Origin: Niastella sp.
Lineage (GTDB): Bacteria; Bacteroidota; Bacteroidia; Chitinophagales; Chitinophagaceae
NCBI GenBank assembly: GCA_016710595.1
Contig: JADJVM010000003.1
Location: 248,001-312,000, forward strand
Direction of reading: 5' to 3'
DNA length: 64,000 nucleotides
The position numbers and the translations under genes are program-made. Positions within the stretch are counted from its first letter, which is position 1. Each line of letters opens with the position of its first letter. Below are positions 1 through 7,665 of this stretch, piece after piece. The notes under the pieces were generated by a model. The model made no database searches. It saw only the letters and a program-made list of their open reading frames with translations, and had not been told where the DNA came from.

Positions 1-404
1 GCCTGGCATTAACGAAATATGCAGATGTATTTACCCATGGTATGGCCGGCGGTAGCGTTACAGACTGGAGTTTGTATGATAGCCATTATACCGAAAGATA
101 TATGGGCACCCATGAAGATAATGATGCAGGGTACAAAACCGGCAATGTGATGAACTATGCAGATAAATATAAAGGTAAGTTGCAAATAGTGCATGGCATG
201 ATTGATGAAAATGTACACATGCAAAACAGCGTGCAGCTTATAAGCAAACTACAAGACCTTAAAAAAGATTTTGAAATGATGTTTTATAGCGGCGGCAGGC
301 ATGGCTGGGGCGGTAACAAACAATTGCATTTTCAAAATTTGAAAACCAAATTCATTTATAAAAATTTATTAGAAAAAGATCCGCCTGCCGGTATGTTAAA
401 ATAG
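1..404 (+). CDS. C-terminal part of an S9 prolyl oligopeptidase / dipeptidyl peptidase IV-like protease (partial)
   Basis: The frame is open from the left window edge (first full codon at base 3), so this is the tail of a longer gene. The 133 visible residues match the end of the alpha/beta-hydrolase domain of S9B (DPP-IV) peptidases: an AxxxPDVF-like helix (TKYADVFTHGMAG), the TDW.LYDxxYTERYMG segment that follows the nucleophile elbow, then the catalytic Asp in GMIDENVH and the catalytic His in GRHGW. The nucleophile Ser and the beta-propeller lie outside the window. Such enzymes cut X-Pro/X-Ala dipeptides from peptides in the periplasm. The end of the gene is 5 bp from the convergent recR stop. 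Confidence 0.88.
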   Translation, partial: LALTKYADVFTHGMAGGSVTDWSLYDSHYTERYMGTHEDNDAGYKTGNVMNYADKYKGKLQIVHGMIDENVHMQNSVQLISKLQDLKKDFEMMFYSGGRHGWGGNKQLHFQNLKTKFIYKNLLEKDPPAGMLK

Positions 405-409
405 CAAGG

Positions 410-1033
410 TTAATTTTTTGCTTCAATATAATTTTCAATGGGTATGCGGTTGCTGATGCTCTTGGCCAAGGTCATTTCATCCGCATACTCTAATTCTCCG
501 CCAAATGCAATACCCCTGGCAATCGTTGTAATTTTTACCGGTATGCCCTTTAATTTTCGGCCTATATAATAAATGGTAGTATCGCCTTGTATATTCGGGT
601 TCAATGCAAAAATAATTTCCTGCACTTCCTCTTTTTTTACCCTTTCTACCAGCGCATCAATACTTAATTGATCTGGCCCTACCCCATCTAAAGGCGAAAT
701 AATGCCACCCAATACATGATATAGCCCGTTGAATTGCTGTGTATTCTCAATGGCAATTACATCCCTTATATTTTCAACAACACACAATAAGTGTTTTTGC
801 CGCATGCTGTTACTACAAATATTACAAAGTTCAGTGTCTGAAACATTTAAGCAGTTGCTGCAGAATTTTATTTCTTTCCGCATACGGTTAATGGTTTCCC
901 CAAACTGAAGCGCCTCCGCTTCTGGTTGTTTAATAAGATACAAAGCCAGGCGTAACGCCGTTTTCTTTCCAATACCCGGTAGCCTGGCAAATTCGTTTAC
1001 TGCATTCTCTAATAGCGTGGAAGAAAAAGTCAT
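410..1033 (-). CDS. recR: Recombination mediator protein RecR
   Basis: 207 residues, the usual RecR length. It has an N-terminal helix-hairpin-helix (LPGIGKKTALRLA, residues 18-30), a four-cysteine zinc finger (Cys58, Cys61, Cys70, Cys73) and a Toprim domain from about residue 82 (LCVVENIRD...). RecR acts with RecF/RecO to load RecA on SSB-coated gaps; recA and ssb are both in this window but not in the same operon. A TATATTTG box (1045..1038 on the minus strand) lies only 5 bp before the ATG, so the mRNA may have almost no leader. It converges on the upstream peptidase gene. Confidence 0.96.
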   Translation of the reverse strand: MTFSSTLLENAVNEFARLPGIGKKTALRLALYLIKQPEAEALQFGETINRMRKEIKFCSNCLNVSDTELCNICSNSMRQKHLLCVVENIRDVIAIENTQQFNGLYHVLGGIISPLDGVGPDQLSIDALVERVKKEEVQEIIFALNPNIQGDTTIYYIGRKLKGIPVKITTIARGIAFGGELEYADEMTLAKSISNRIPIENYIEAKN

Positions 1034-1037
1034 ACTG

Positions 1038-1045
1038 CAAATATA
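1038..1045 (-). promoter_or_regulatory. Candidate -7 box of recR (TAnnTTTG)
   Basis: The minus strand reads TATATTTG, an exact match to the Bacteroidota -7 consensus TAnnTTTG. I see no TTG at the expected -33 distance, so this is suggestive only. If used, transcription would start at or within a few bases of the recR ATG. Confidence 0.3.
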
Positions 1046-1173
1046 AATAGCGAAAAGGTAGAAAATACGATGCCGCCATATTATTCGACGCTTATAAAAA
1101 AAATATAAGTTCTTGCCCCCATATTTTAAACCTGTGAAATAAAATTGTAATTTGTAGGAGTAATATCTTACAC

Positions 1174-1863
1174 ATGAAAAAAATAATAGGATTTATCTGT
1201 ATTTTTTTGAGCTTACATACGGCTAAAGCACAAAGCTTAGCCCAGGTTTCTATTACTCAAAATGCAAAATCAGCAATGCTAAGTTTTGAAACAGCCGACC
1301 ATGCATTGATTAATATTGATAAAACAGGAACATTGATAAGCTGGGGAATGGAAAATACCCAAAGGATGCTTTCAAGGTTTCCTCAAAAATTAGATCCTTA
1401 TATGGGGCGGGTAGATTATTATTCTGATATTGATGATGCCGCACTCAGAGGAAAAGTAAAATATATAGGGGCTACGGCTATTACTTATTATGCTTCTTAT
1501 GAAAAGGAAAACCTGGTGGGTAAAGTAAAAAGTATTGGCAGTATCAATTTTACTTATTACGAGCCTTATGAAGATAAATCCTACGCTGGTAATATTCAGC
1601 AAGCGGGAAATGTTTCCGTAAGTTTTTATGGGAGTTTTGATAATGATGCCATGAAAGGGAATTTTAAATCAATAGGAAATATACAGCTTACTTATTACAG
1701 TAGCTTTGATGACAAAAGCTTTGCTGGTAAAATAAAGAGCATAGATGGGAATGTATTTACATATTACTCCTCCTTTGAGCGTAAAGAATTTAACGGTATT
1801 ATGAAATCGGGGTTTATTACAAAAACAATACAGGGGATAAAATACATTGTGTTCCCTAACTAA
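1174..1863 (+). CDS. Secreted protein made of tandem ~28-residue aromatic beta repeats, function unknown
   Basis: 229 residues. A clear signal peptide (MKKIIGFICIFLSLHTAKAQ) is followed by a non-repeated segment and then, from about residue 85, five to six degenerate units of 27-29 residues with the pattern YYxSFDxKxxxGKIKSIG-xxxTYY (for example SIGNIQLTYYSSF, then SIDGNVFTYYSSF). Regularly spaced Gly, Lys and paired Tyr suggest a beta-solenoid or repeated beta-hairpins, but no named family is recognised. Export to periplasm or surface is inferred from the signal peptide. It is followed after 22 bp by the DoxX gene on the same strand, so the two may be co-transcribed. Confidence 0.75.
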   Translation: MKKIIGFICIFLSLHTAKAQSLAQVSITQNAKSAMLSFETADHALINIDKTGTLISWGMENTQRMLSRFPQKLDPYMGRVDYYSDIDDAALRGKVKYIGATAITYYASYEKENLVGKVKSIGSINFTYYEPYEDKSYAGNIQQAGNVSVSFYGSFDNDAMKGNFKSIGNIQLTYYSSFDDKSFAGKIKSIDGNVFTYYSSFERKEFNGIMKSGFITKTIQGIKYIVFPN

Positions 1864-1885
1864 TTTTTTTTGAAAATAATATGCT

Positions 1886-2299
1886 ATGAAGGAATTTCAT
1901 ATTATTAAAACGCATACAGCTATTATTCTTTTAAGATTAGTAGTGTGTGCATTATTTATTATTCATGCTATTATAAGACTTTCTGGAGATGGAATGGAAT
2001 TGTTTGTAGGATTTTTATCAGAAAAAGGGATTCGGGGTAGTTTTTATATTGTATGGGTCATTACGCTGTATGAAATTATTGGCGGCCTTTTATTGGCTGC
2101 AGGAAAATTTAGGCGGCTCTTTTCATTGGGCTTTATCATCCTGTTAATATTTGTAAGCATTATTTTTCAGGGTGAGGCCGGTTGGCTGGCAAGAGAGCAT
2201 AACAACTCCAGTATAGAATATAGTATTGCACTTATTGCAGCACTCATTGTTATCGCTTCCAGCAGCCATCAAAGCAGGGTGGCACATCATAAAAATTAA
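1886..2299 (+). CDS. DoxX family integral membrane protein
   Basis: 137 residues with four predicted membrane segments (about 12-32, 50-75, 80-98, 112-130). The pattern of an early Arg/His pair (RLVVCALFIIHAIIRL), a glycine-rich second helix (YEIIGGLLLAAGKFRR) and total length fits the DoxX/SURF4-like family of small quinone- or redox-related membrane proteins, whose exact role varies. The stop codon TAA overlaps the stop codon of the convergent lipoprotein gene: the four bases TTAA at 2296-2299 terminate both genes. The family call is from overall pattern, not a catalytic motif. Confidence 0.7.
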   Translation: MKEFHIIKTHTAIILLRLVVCALFIIHAIIRLSGDGMELFVGFLSEKGIRGSFYIVWVITLYEIIGGLLLAAGKFRRLFSLGFIILLIFVSIIFQGEAGWLAREHNNSSIEYSIALIAALIVIASSSHQSRVAHHKN

Positions 2300-3696
2300 G
2301 GGAGTACGATATCTCTTTCATTGTCCCAGTTAGACCTAAGTTTTAAATCATCCGGCAAGGAAACTACTTTTTCGGGTTGTGTTTTGGTATTATAATTTCC
2401 GGTATCCCATATTCCATTTTCATTGGCATCGTATAATATCCTTAAACTATAGTTACCGGGAACAAATAATTTACTTGTCCATTTATTTGAGGTAAGCGGG
2501 GCGCTATAAAAAACAGCATCATTTAAAATAAATTGAATAACGGGATGTAATGAAAGGTCCAGGTTCTGAAACCTTAATTCAATTGCAGCATAATCTTCTT
2601 CTCTTTTAGTAGAAAAACGAATGGTATCTGGTTTTTCATTTGTAAAGCCCAGTGTGTCTTTAAAAATATGTGCCGGTAATACAAGCAGGTAGGGCTTATC
2701 GGCTTGCCACTTAGGATGCAGGGATACGGTTGTAGCGGTACTATCTATATGAAGGGTAAGGGGAACCGGGTGATAATTGGTGTCAGTAAGTATTATTTCA
2801 TTTGAATCAATTTGAGTAAGTGTATTACTAAAGTAAATGCTAAGGTCAGATAAAATGTCCTGCCGGTTTGCTTCAAGGCTGGTGCGGTAAACCATTTCTG
2901 TTGGTTGGTTTTTTTTATTTGATGATTTGCCTGGCGTAGTAATTCCTTTCTTTTCTTTTTCTAAAGATGATGCAAATAATTGTACCGGGCTATTGCCTGC
3001 TGAAATGATGATAGGCTCATTTAAAAAAGCAAATAACTCTGATTTTGAATTATATGTTTTTCCGCCATCGCCATCTTTTAATGCAAATACATTGTATTTT
3101 CCTGCAGGGAGATATTGAAACAAAAATTCTCCCCGTTTGTTCAGGCGGGCAATATAATCCGGCTTTGATTTTATTACAGCACTATCATCCAGGTCTTTAT
3201 ATAAAAGTACGAGTAAGGTACTATCAATACCACCTGTTTCGGCAAGGGTTACATTGCCCGAAAGCGTGAGCGAATCAATATGCTCCCCGGTTGAAAAAAC
3301 ATATGACAGGTTATGATACACGTTTCCTTCATTATTATCTTTTATGGCATTGCCAAACTGGATGCTATAAGTAGTATTAGGTTGCAGGCTATCCCTTAAG
3401 CGGATATTAATTGTTTTTAAATTAGAATTGATTGTTGGGTTTTTTACAGGCAATGGTGACACTACCAAATTATTTTGAAGATCTTGTAATTCTATATATT
3501 CATCAAAACTGAGTGTAATTTTATTTCCGGAAAAATGTATTGTTTTATTTTGTGGGGTTGCTTTTATGAGCACCGGCGCCAAGCTGTCCCTATCTCCACC
3601 CGTAGGAAATGCCATTTGTGCACAACCTGAAATAAATATTACTAAGCTGTGGATAACGAATAAAAAAAGTAAAATAAACGATGGTCTTTTGTGCAT
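2296..3696 (-). CDS. Large lipoprotein with N-terminal bacterial Ig-like (SbsA/Big_5-type) domain
   Basis: 466 residues. Lipoprotein signal with lipobox FISGC (Cys25). After the lipid-anchored Cys comes PTGGDRDSLAP and an Ig-like domain (about residues 40-135: KITLSFDEYIELQDLQNN ... NTTYSIQFGNAIKDNNEGN), a layout common in Bacteroidota surface or periplasmic lipoproteins of unknown role. A carboxypeptidase-regulatory-like beta-sandwich may follow (GEFLFQYLPAGKYNVFALKDGD, about 190-210), with another near the C-terminus (DANENGIWDTGNY). No catalytic residues are visible. Convergent with the DoxX gene, sharing stop bases. Confidence 0.72.
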   Translation of the reverse strand: MHKRPSFILLFLFVIHSLVIFISGCAQMAFPTGGDRDSLAPVLIKATPQNKTIHFSGNKITLSFDEYIELQDLQNNLVVSPLPVKNPTINSNLKTINIRLRDSLQPNTTYSIQFGNAIKDNNEGNVYHNLSYVFSTGEHIDSLTLSGNVTLAETGGIDSTLLVLLYKDLDDSAVIKSKPDYIARLNKRGEFLFQYLPAGKYNVFALKDGDGGKTYNSKSELFAFLNEPIIISAGNSPVQLFASSLEKEKKGITTPGKSSNKKNQPTEMVYRTSLEANRQDILSDLSIYFSNTLTQIDSNEIILTDTNYHPVPLTLHIDSTATTVSLHPKWQADKPYLLVLPAHIFKDTLGFTNEKPDTIRFSTKREEDYAAIELRFQNLDLSLHPVIQFILNDAVFYSAPLTSNKWTSKLFVPGNYSLRILYDANENGIWDTGNYNTKTQPEKVVSLPDDLKLRSNWDNERDIVLP

Positions 3697-3798
3697 AACA
3701 AAAAAAGCAATTTTTGGCTCCTGTTTTTTGGGTGAAGGTATTGCAGAATAAAGTGTAAAGCGTAAAGGAAACGATAATTTTAAAAAGCATTCATTTCA

Positions 3799-6700
3799 TT
3801 AAACATCTTCTTCCGCTTCTTGTTCCATCGCCGCAATATCCAGTTTATTATCTTTTATAAAATTACACCAGGTGCAGTCATCCTTCCCGCAGCCGGTATA
3901 AAATTCTTTGTTTTGTATTTTTTGCCAGGTGGTTGTAATCTGGTTTTTCACTGTTTCTACATCCTGTGGTTCTATTACAAACTTTATTTTATTAAACTTT
4001 TGTTTTGTGTCCGGTTCTATAAAATCAAATTCTGAACTCACCACTTTCCAGTTTTTTAAAGGATAATTATCTACTAATATTTTATAGAATACCGCTTGCC
4101 TCCAGTAATCGCCGCCGAGGGGTACTTTTTCGTCAGGAGATTTTAATTTTTTTAAGGCATTCTCCACTTTCCCTGTTTTATAATCTACTACGTTAATGTT
4201 TGTTCCATCAAATTCCAGTTTATCTAATTTCCCTTTTATAGGCACGCCCTGTATGGTTACGCCTTTAATGTTGCGTTCTACCACCACAATTTTATTCCAG
4301 GTATGCACATATTTAGTATAATAGTTTTTTATTACTTCTTCGCCATATTCTATACGGCGGGCAAATTCTTGCGGGGTAAAATTTTCCCTTCTTTTTTGTA
4401 TGGCATGTTTAAAATATCCAATCATCTTTTCTACGGGCTCAAAATTCTTTTGAGCATCTGCCTGCATGGCATTAAATAATTTTTCAAGGGCATCGTGCAT
4501 GGCGCTGCCAAATTCAGTGGCTTCATTTTTACCGCTGGGGATCCTTATTAAATTGTTATAATAAAACTGCAAGGGGCACTTTAAATAATTATTGAGTGCC
4601 GTTACATTCATTACAAATTTTTCGAGTAAAGCATCTATAAAATCAGCTTCTATTTTTTCAATTTCTGGTGCATGGGTACTTATTTGCAGCGCTTCATAAG
4701 CAAACATTTCTTCAGGAGAGAGGGTTTGTTTATGAATGCCGAGTTCGGGCAATTGGTCCTGTATTTCCCTAATGAACATGGTGGGCTCCAGTTCTTTTCC
4801 ATCGTTTTTGTAACGTGGGTACGAAATGTATAAATGGGTTTCGGCACGGGTAATGCCAACATAAAATAACCGCCTTAATTCTTCTAAAGGATTTATGGCC
4901 AATGTTGTGAACATGGTATCGGGCATTTGAAAAACCTGGCTCCTCGGCTTTTTCTTTTCCCAAAAATTTGCATTTGCACCTACTATAAAAACATATTCAA
5001 ACTCCAGGCCTTTACTGCCATGATTGGTTAAGAGGTTTACCCCTTTATCGGATCCCGAAACTTTTTGCATAGAAACCGGCAGGTCTTCAGATTGCATGAT
5101 ATTTATAATATTCACGAGGCCTTCCAGGGTGAGGGTAGGGTTTCTTGCAGTTTCTTCTTTAATAAAATCGAAAAAGGCTGAAAGCATTTGCATTAACGAA
5201 ATCTTATTTTCGTTATTCATGATATACCCCAATACACCTGCCTGTTGTATAACATTAGAAAACAACCGTTGTAGTGTAACATTAGGCACATCAGAAATAA
5301 GTTGTTCAATCATACCGCTCATTTTGGGCATCCAGGCAATCGGGCCATTATCAAAAAGATCTTTAGCAGGTGCATGTGATTTCTCATAGAGTAAGCTACG
5401 GATAGACACTTGTTCACCTTTATATTTTCTATTGTTTACTTCAATAGTTAGCTTTGCAATATCTATTGCCGGAATCTCATAAAAATCAAAATGCAAAATT
5501 TTGAAAAGCATTTCCTCTCCACCATAAGGCATATCCTGTTCTGCATTCAAATAATTTAACCAGCTTACTAATTTTGAAATAAATGGATGATGGAGCAGGT
5601 TTATCTTACTCTTAATATAGTAAGGAATTTTTTTTAACTGAAAGAAACCAGAAAGTTCTTTGCCATAATTATTTTCTTTGTAAATAACAGCAATATGGGC
5701 AGGGTTGATCCCACTTTTTATTAATGCTTCTACCCGGTTACTAATACCGGCCATTTCTTCTTTTACTGTTTCATATTCTAATATTTCCGGAAAGTTTTTT
5801 AGCTCTTTTATTTTAGCATTACTGGCCTGCAGGTTTTTATTGATCCCCTCCATTTGTTTTATAAGCCGTTCCTCATTCTTATCAATGAGTATTTTAGCTG
5901 CATCTAATATGGGTTGCGTACTGCGGTAATTATGGGTAAGTATTACTTTTTTAAGGACGTCTTCATATTCATTAGCAAATTGTAGCATGTTTTCTATATT
6001 GGCGCCCTGGAAGCGGAAAATACTTTGATCATCGTCTCCTACTACAAAAATGTTTGGCGAATGCCAATAATTTATAAGAAGCTGTACTAATTTATTTTGT
6101 GACCCACTTGTATCCTGGTATTCATCTACCAGAATATATTGAAACTTTTCCTGGTAATCTGCCAATACAATTTCATTGTTTTCAAAAACCTTAATTACCC
6201 AGTTAATCATATCATCAAAATCATAACGATTGTGTTTTAGCATGAGTTGTTGATAATTCTCAAATTCTGATACAGCTGCTTTTAGCCTCTCCATTTTTTC
6301 TATCTCCTGGTCAATCTTATCTTGCTTTACATCCCCTTTATTAAATTCTTTATACTTTCTTTTATATGTAAACTCATCCCGGGTAGGTAACTCCCCGATG
6401 TATTGATCTATTTTTGGAATAATATTTTCCGGTACCCAGCCTTCTCTCTTCATAGTAGAAAAAAGTGCCTGTAGATTTTTTATATCATAATAAACATCAC
6501 CCCTGTATCTTTTTAATAAATGGCCTTTAGGAAAGCGGTCAACCAATTCTTTAAAAAGCTGGATGCTTTCTAATTCTGAAATGGGATCCAAAGTGTTTTT
6601 TTCAAAGAGAGGCAGGTTGTCTTGTATTACATCATTACAAAATGCGTGGTACGTATAAATATTTACTTTATAAGCATCGGCTCCAATAAATGTAAGGAGG

Positions 6701-6945
6701 CGCCTGCGCATGGCAATAGCGCCAGCTTCGGTATAGGTAAGGCATAAAATATTTTCTGGAAGGGTATCGGGTTCTAATAAGATTTTACCAATACGGGCAG
6801 CCAATATTTGAGTCTTTCCGGTTCCCGGCCCGGCAATTACCATTACTGGGCCTTCAATGGTATCAACCGCCATTTTTTGCTCTGGATTCAAATTGTGGTA
6901 AACCTCATTAAATTTTTGCTGAAGGGTTTGTTTATATACATTCAT
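3799..6945 (-). CDS. One-chain UvrD/Rep-type DNA helicase with C-terminal PD-(D/E)XK nuclease and Fe-S cysteines
   Basis: 1048 residues. The N-terminal superfamily 1 helicase core shows motif I (AGPGTGKTQ, ~residue 38), motif II (VDEYQDT, ~280), the GDDDQSIFRFQGA motif III, and motifs V and VI (NHGSKGLEFEYVF ~638; FYVGITRAE ~700). The C-terminal part is a RecB/AddB-like nuclease: one Cys in NYLKCPLQFYYNN (~795), the catalytic strand VVDYKTGK (~918) and a terminal Cys-x4-Cys-x2-Cys (GCGKDDCTWC, ~1020). These four cysteines match the Fe-S staple seen in AddB and related exonucleases. The protein therefore likely unwinds and trims DNA ends in repair. It has no AddB partner nearby. A TAACTTTG box lies just ahead of the ATG. 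Confidence 0.88.
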   Translation of the reverse strand: MNVYKQTLQQKFNEVYHNLNPEQKMAVDTIEGPVMVIAGPGTGKTQILAARIGKILLEPDTLPENILCLTYTEAGAIAMRRRLLTFIGADAYKVNIYTYHAFCNDVIQDNLPLFEKNTLDPISELESIQLFKELVDRFPKGHLLKRYRGDVYYDIKNLQALFSTMKREGWVPENIIPKIDQYIGELPTRDEFTYKRKYKEFNKGDVKQDKIDQEIEKMERLKAAVSEFENYQQLMLKHNRYDFDDMINWVIKVFENNEIVLADYQEKFQYILVDEYQDTSGSQNKLVQLLINYWHSPNIFVVGDDDQSIFRFQGANIENMLQFANEYEDVLKKVILTHNYRSTQPILDAAKILIDKNEERLIKQMEGINKNLQASNAKIKELKNFPEILEYETVKEEMAGISNRVEALIKSGINPAHIAVIYKENNYGKELSGFFQLKKIPYYIKSKINLLHHPFISKLVSWLNYLNAEQDMPYGGEEMLFKILHFDFYEIPAIDIAKLTIEVNNRKYKGEQVSIRSLLYEKSHAPAKDLFDNGPIAWMPKMSGMIEQLISDVPNVTLQRLFSNVIQQAGVLGYIMNNENKISLMQMLSAFFDFIKEETARNPTLTLEGLVNIINIMQSEDLPVSMQKVSGSDKGVNLLTNHGSKGLEFEYVFIVGANANFWEKKKPRSQVFQMPDTMFTTLAINPLEELRRLFYVGITRAETHLYISYPRYKNDGKELEPTMFIREIQDQLPELGIHKQTLSPEEMFAYEALQISTHAPEIEKIEADFIDALLEKFVMNVTALNNYLKCPLQFYYNNLIRIPSGKNEATEFGSAMHDALEKLFNAMQADAQKNFEPVEKMIGYFKHAIQKRRENFTPQEFARRIEYGEEVIKNYYTKYVHTWNKIVVVERNIKGVTIQGVPIKGKLDKLEFDGTNINVVDYKTGKVENALKKLKSPDEKVPLGGDYWRQAVFYKILVDNYPLKNWKVVSSEFDFIEPDTKQKFNKIKFVIEPQDVETVKNQITTTWQKIQNKEFYTGCGKDDCTWCNFIKDNKLDIAAMEQEAEEDV

Positions 6946-6950
6946 AATAT

Positions 6951-6958
6951 CAAAGTTA
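6951..6958 (-). promoter_or_regulatory. Candidate -7 box of the helicase/nuclease gene
   Basis: The minus strand reads TAACTTTG, an exact TAnnTTTG match, 5 bp before the ATG at 6945. The nearest upstream TTG leaves a spacer of only 15 bp, shorter than the usual 17-23, so only the -7 element is convincing. A start here would leave a very short or absent leader. Confidence 0.35.
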
Positions 6959-7228
6959 AAGCTAAAAAAAGTTCAAATATGTGTGGGCATTGCTGGTAAA
7001 CAAGATTTCTATTAAAAAATAATTTTTGGCGTTAAAACTCTATGATCCAGTGCTGTCGGGCAAATATTCGACAACAAACGGTTATAAACGATTATAGATG
7101 AAAGTAAATGTTTAATCTCCGGCTATGGGTTTTCGGGAGGCCCATCTTTGTGTTGTCAATCGGGAATGACGATTTGCCGAAAGACTGAAATAAAGAAACA
7201 TTTTTTAAACAAACAAAAATTTACAGCT

Positions 7229-7570
7229 ATGTACGCATTAAAAAACAAAGTTCAACTGATTGGAAATTTAGGTAACGCACCGGAAGTACGCAACACAGAA
7301 AGCGGAAAAAAGCTGGTACGGTTCTCCATCGCAACAAATGAAACCTATCGTAACACACAAGGCGAAAAAGTAACAGAAACCCAATGGCATAACGTGATTG
7401 CCTGGGGCAAGCTGGCCGAAATTGCCGAAAAGTTTTTGGTAAAAGGCGCAGAAGTGGCCATTGAAGGTAAGTTAACAAACCGTACTTACACCGATAAGGA
7501 AGGCAATAAAAAATACTTTACCGAAGTACAGGCAAATGAGTTGCTTATGCTTGGCAAAGCCGTGGCCTAA
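7229..7570 (+). CDS. ssb: Single-stranded DNA-binding protein (SSB)
   Basis: 113 residues from the ATG at 7229 (MYALKNKVQLIGNLG). An in-frame start at 7148 would add 27 residues that do not look like SSB, so the later start is chosen. The whole chain is one OB fold with the usual SSB landmarks: LIGNLGNAPEVRNTESGK, FSIATNE, TEWHN-like TQWHNVIAWGK, AEIAEKFLVKGAEVAIEGKL, and the NRTYTDKEG loop. It is short: the usual acidic C-terminal tail (DDDxPF) is missing and the protein ends in MLGKAVA, so it may be an accessory SSB rather than the replication SSB, or a lineage variant. A strong terminator follows directly. Confidence 0.93.
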   Translation: MYALKNKVQLIGNLGNAPEVRNTESGKKLVRFSIATNETYRNTQGEKVTETQWHNVIAWGKLAEIAEKFLVKGAEVAIEGKLTNRTYTDKEGNKKYFTEVQANELLMLGKAVA

Positions 7571-7585
7571 GAACACAATCACAAA

Positions 7586-7616
7586 AGGAGGTTGCTGAAA
7601 GGCAGCCTCCTTTTTT
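7586..7616 (+). terminator. Rho-independent terminator of ssb
   Basis: A 10-bp stem (AGGAGGTTGC with GCAGCCTCCT, one G-T pair) around the loop TGAAAG is followed by a run of T. It begins 15 bp after the ssb stop codon. Confidence 0.88.
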
Positions 7617-7665
7617 ATTATTAAAAATAATTAACCCATATTGATTTTGTAATTTTATCTGCTTT

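Noticed and set aside
7148..7228. N-terminal extension of SSB from the ATG at 7148
   Set aside because: The 27 residues (MCCQSGMTICRKTEIKK...) are not SSB-like, and the OB fold begins right at the ATG at 7229.
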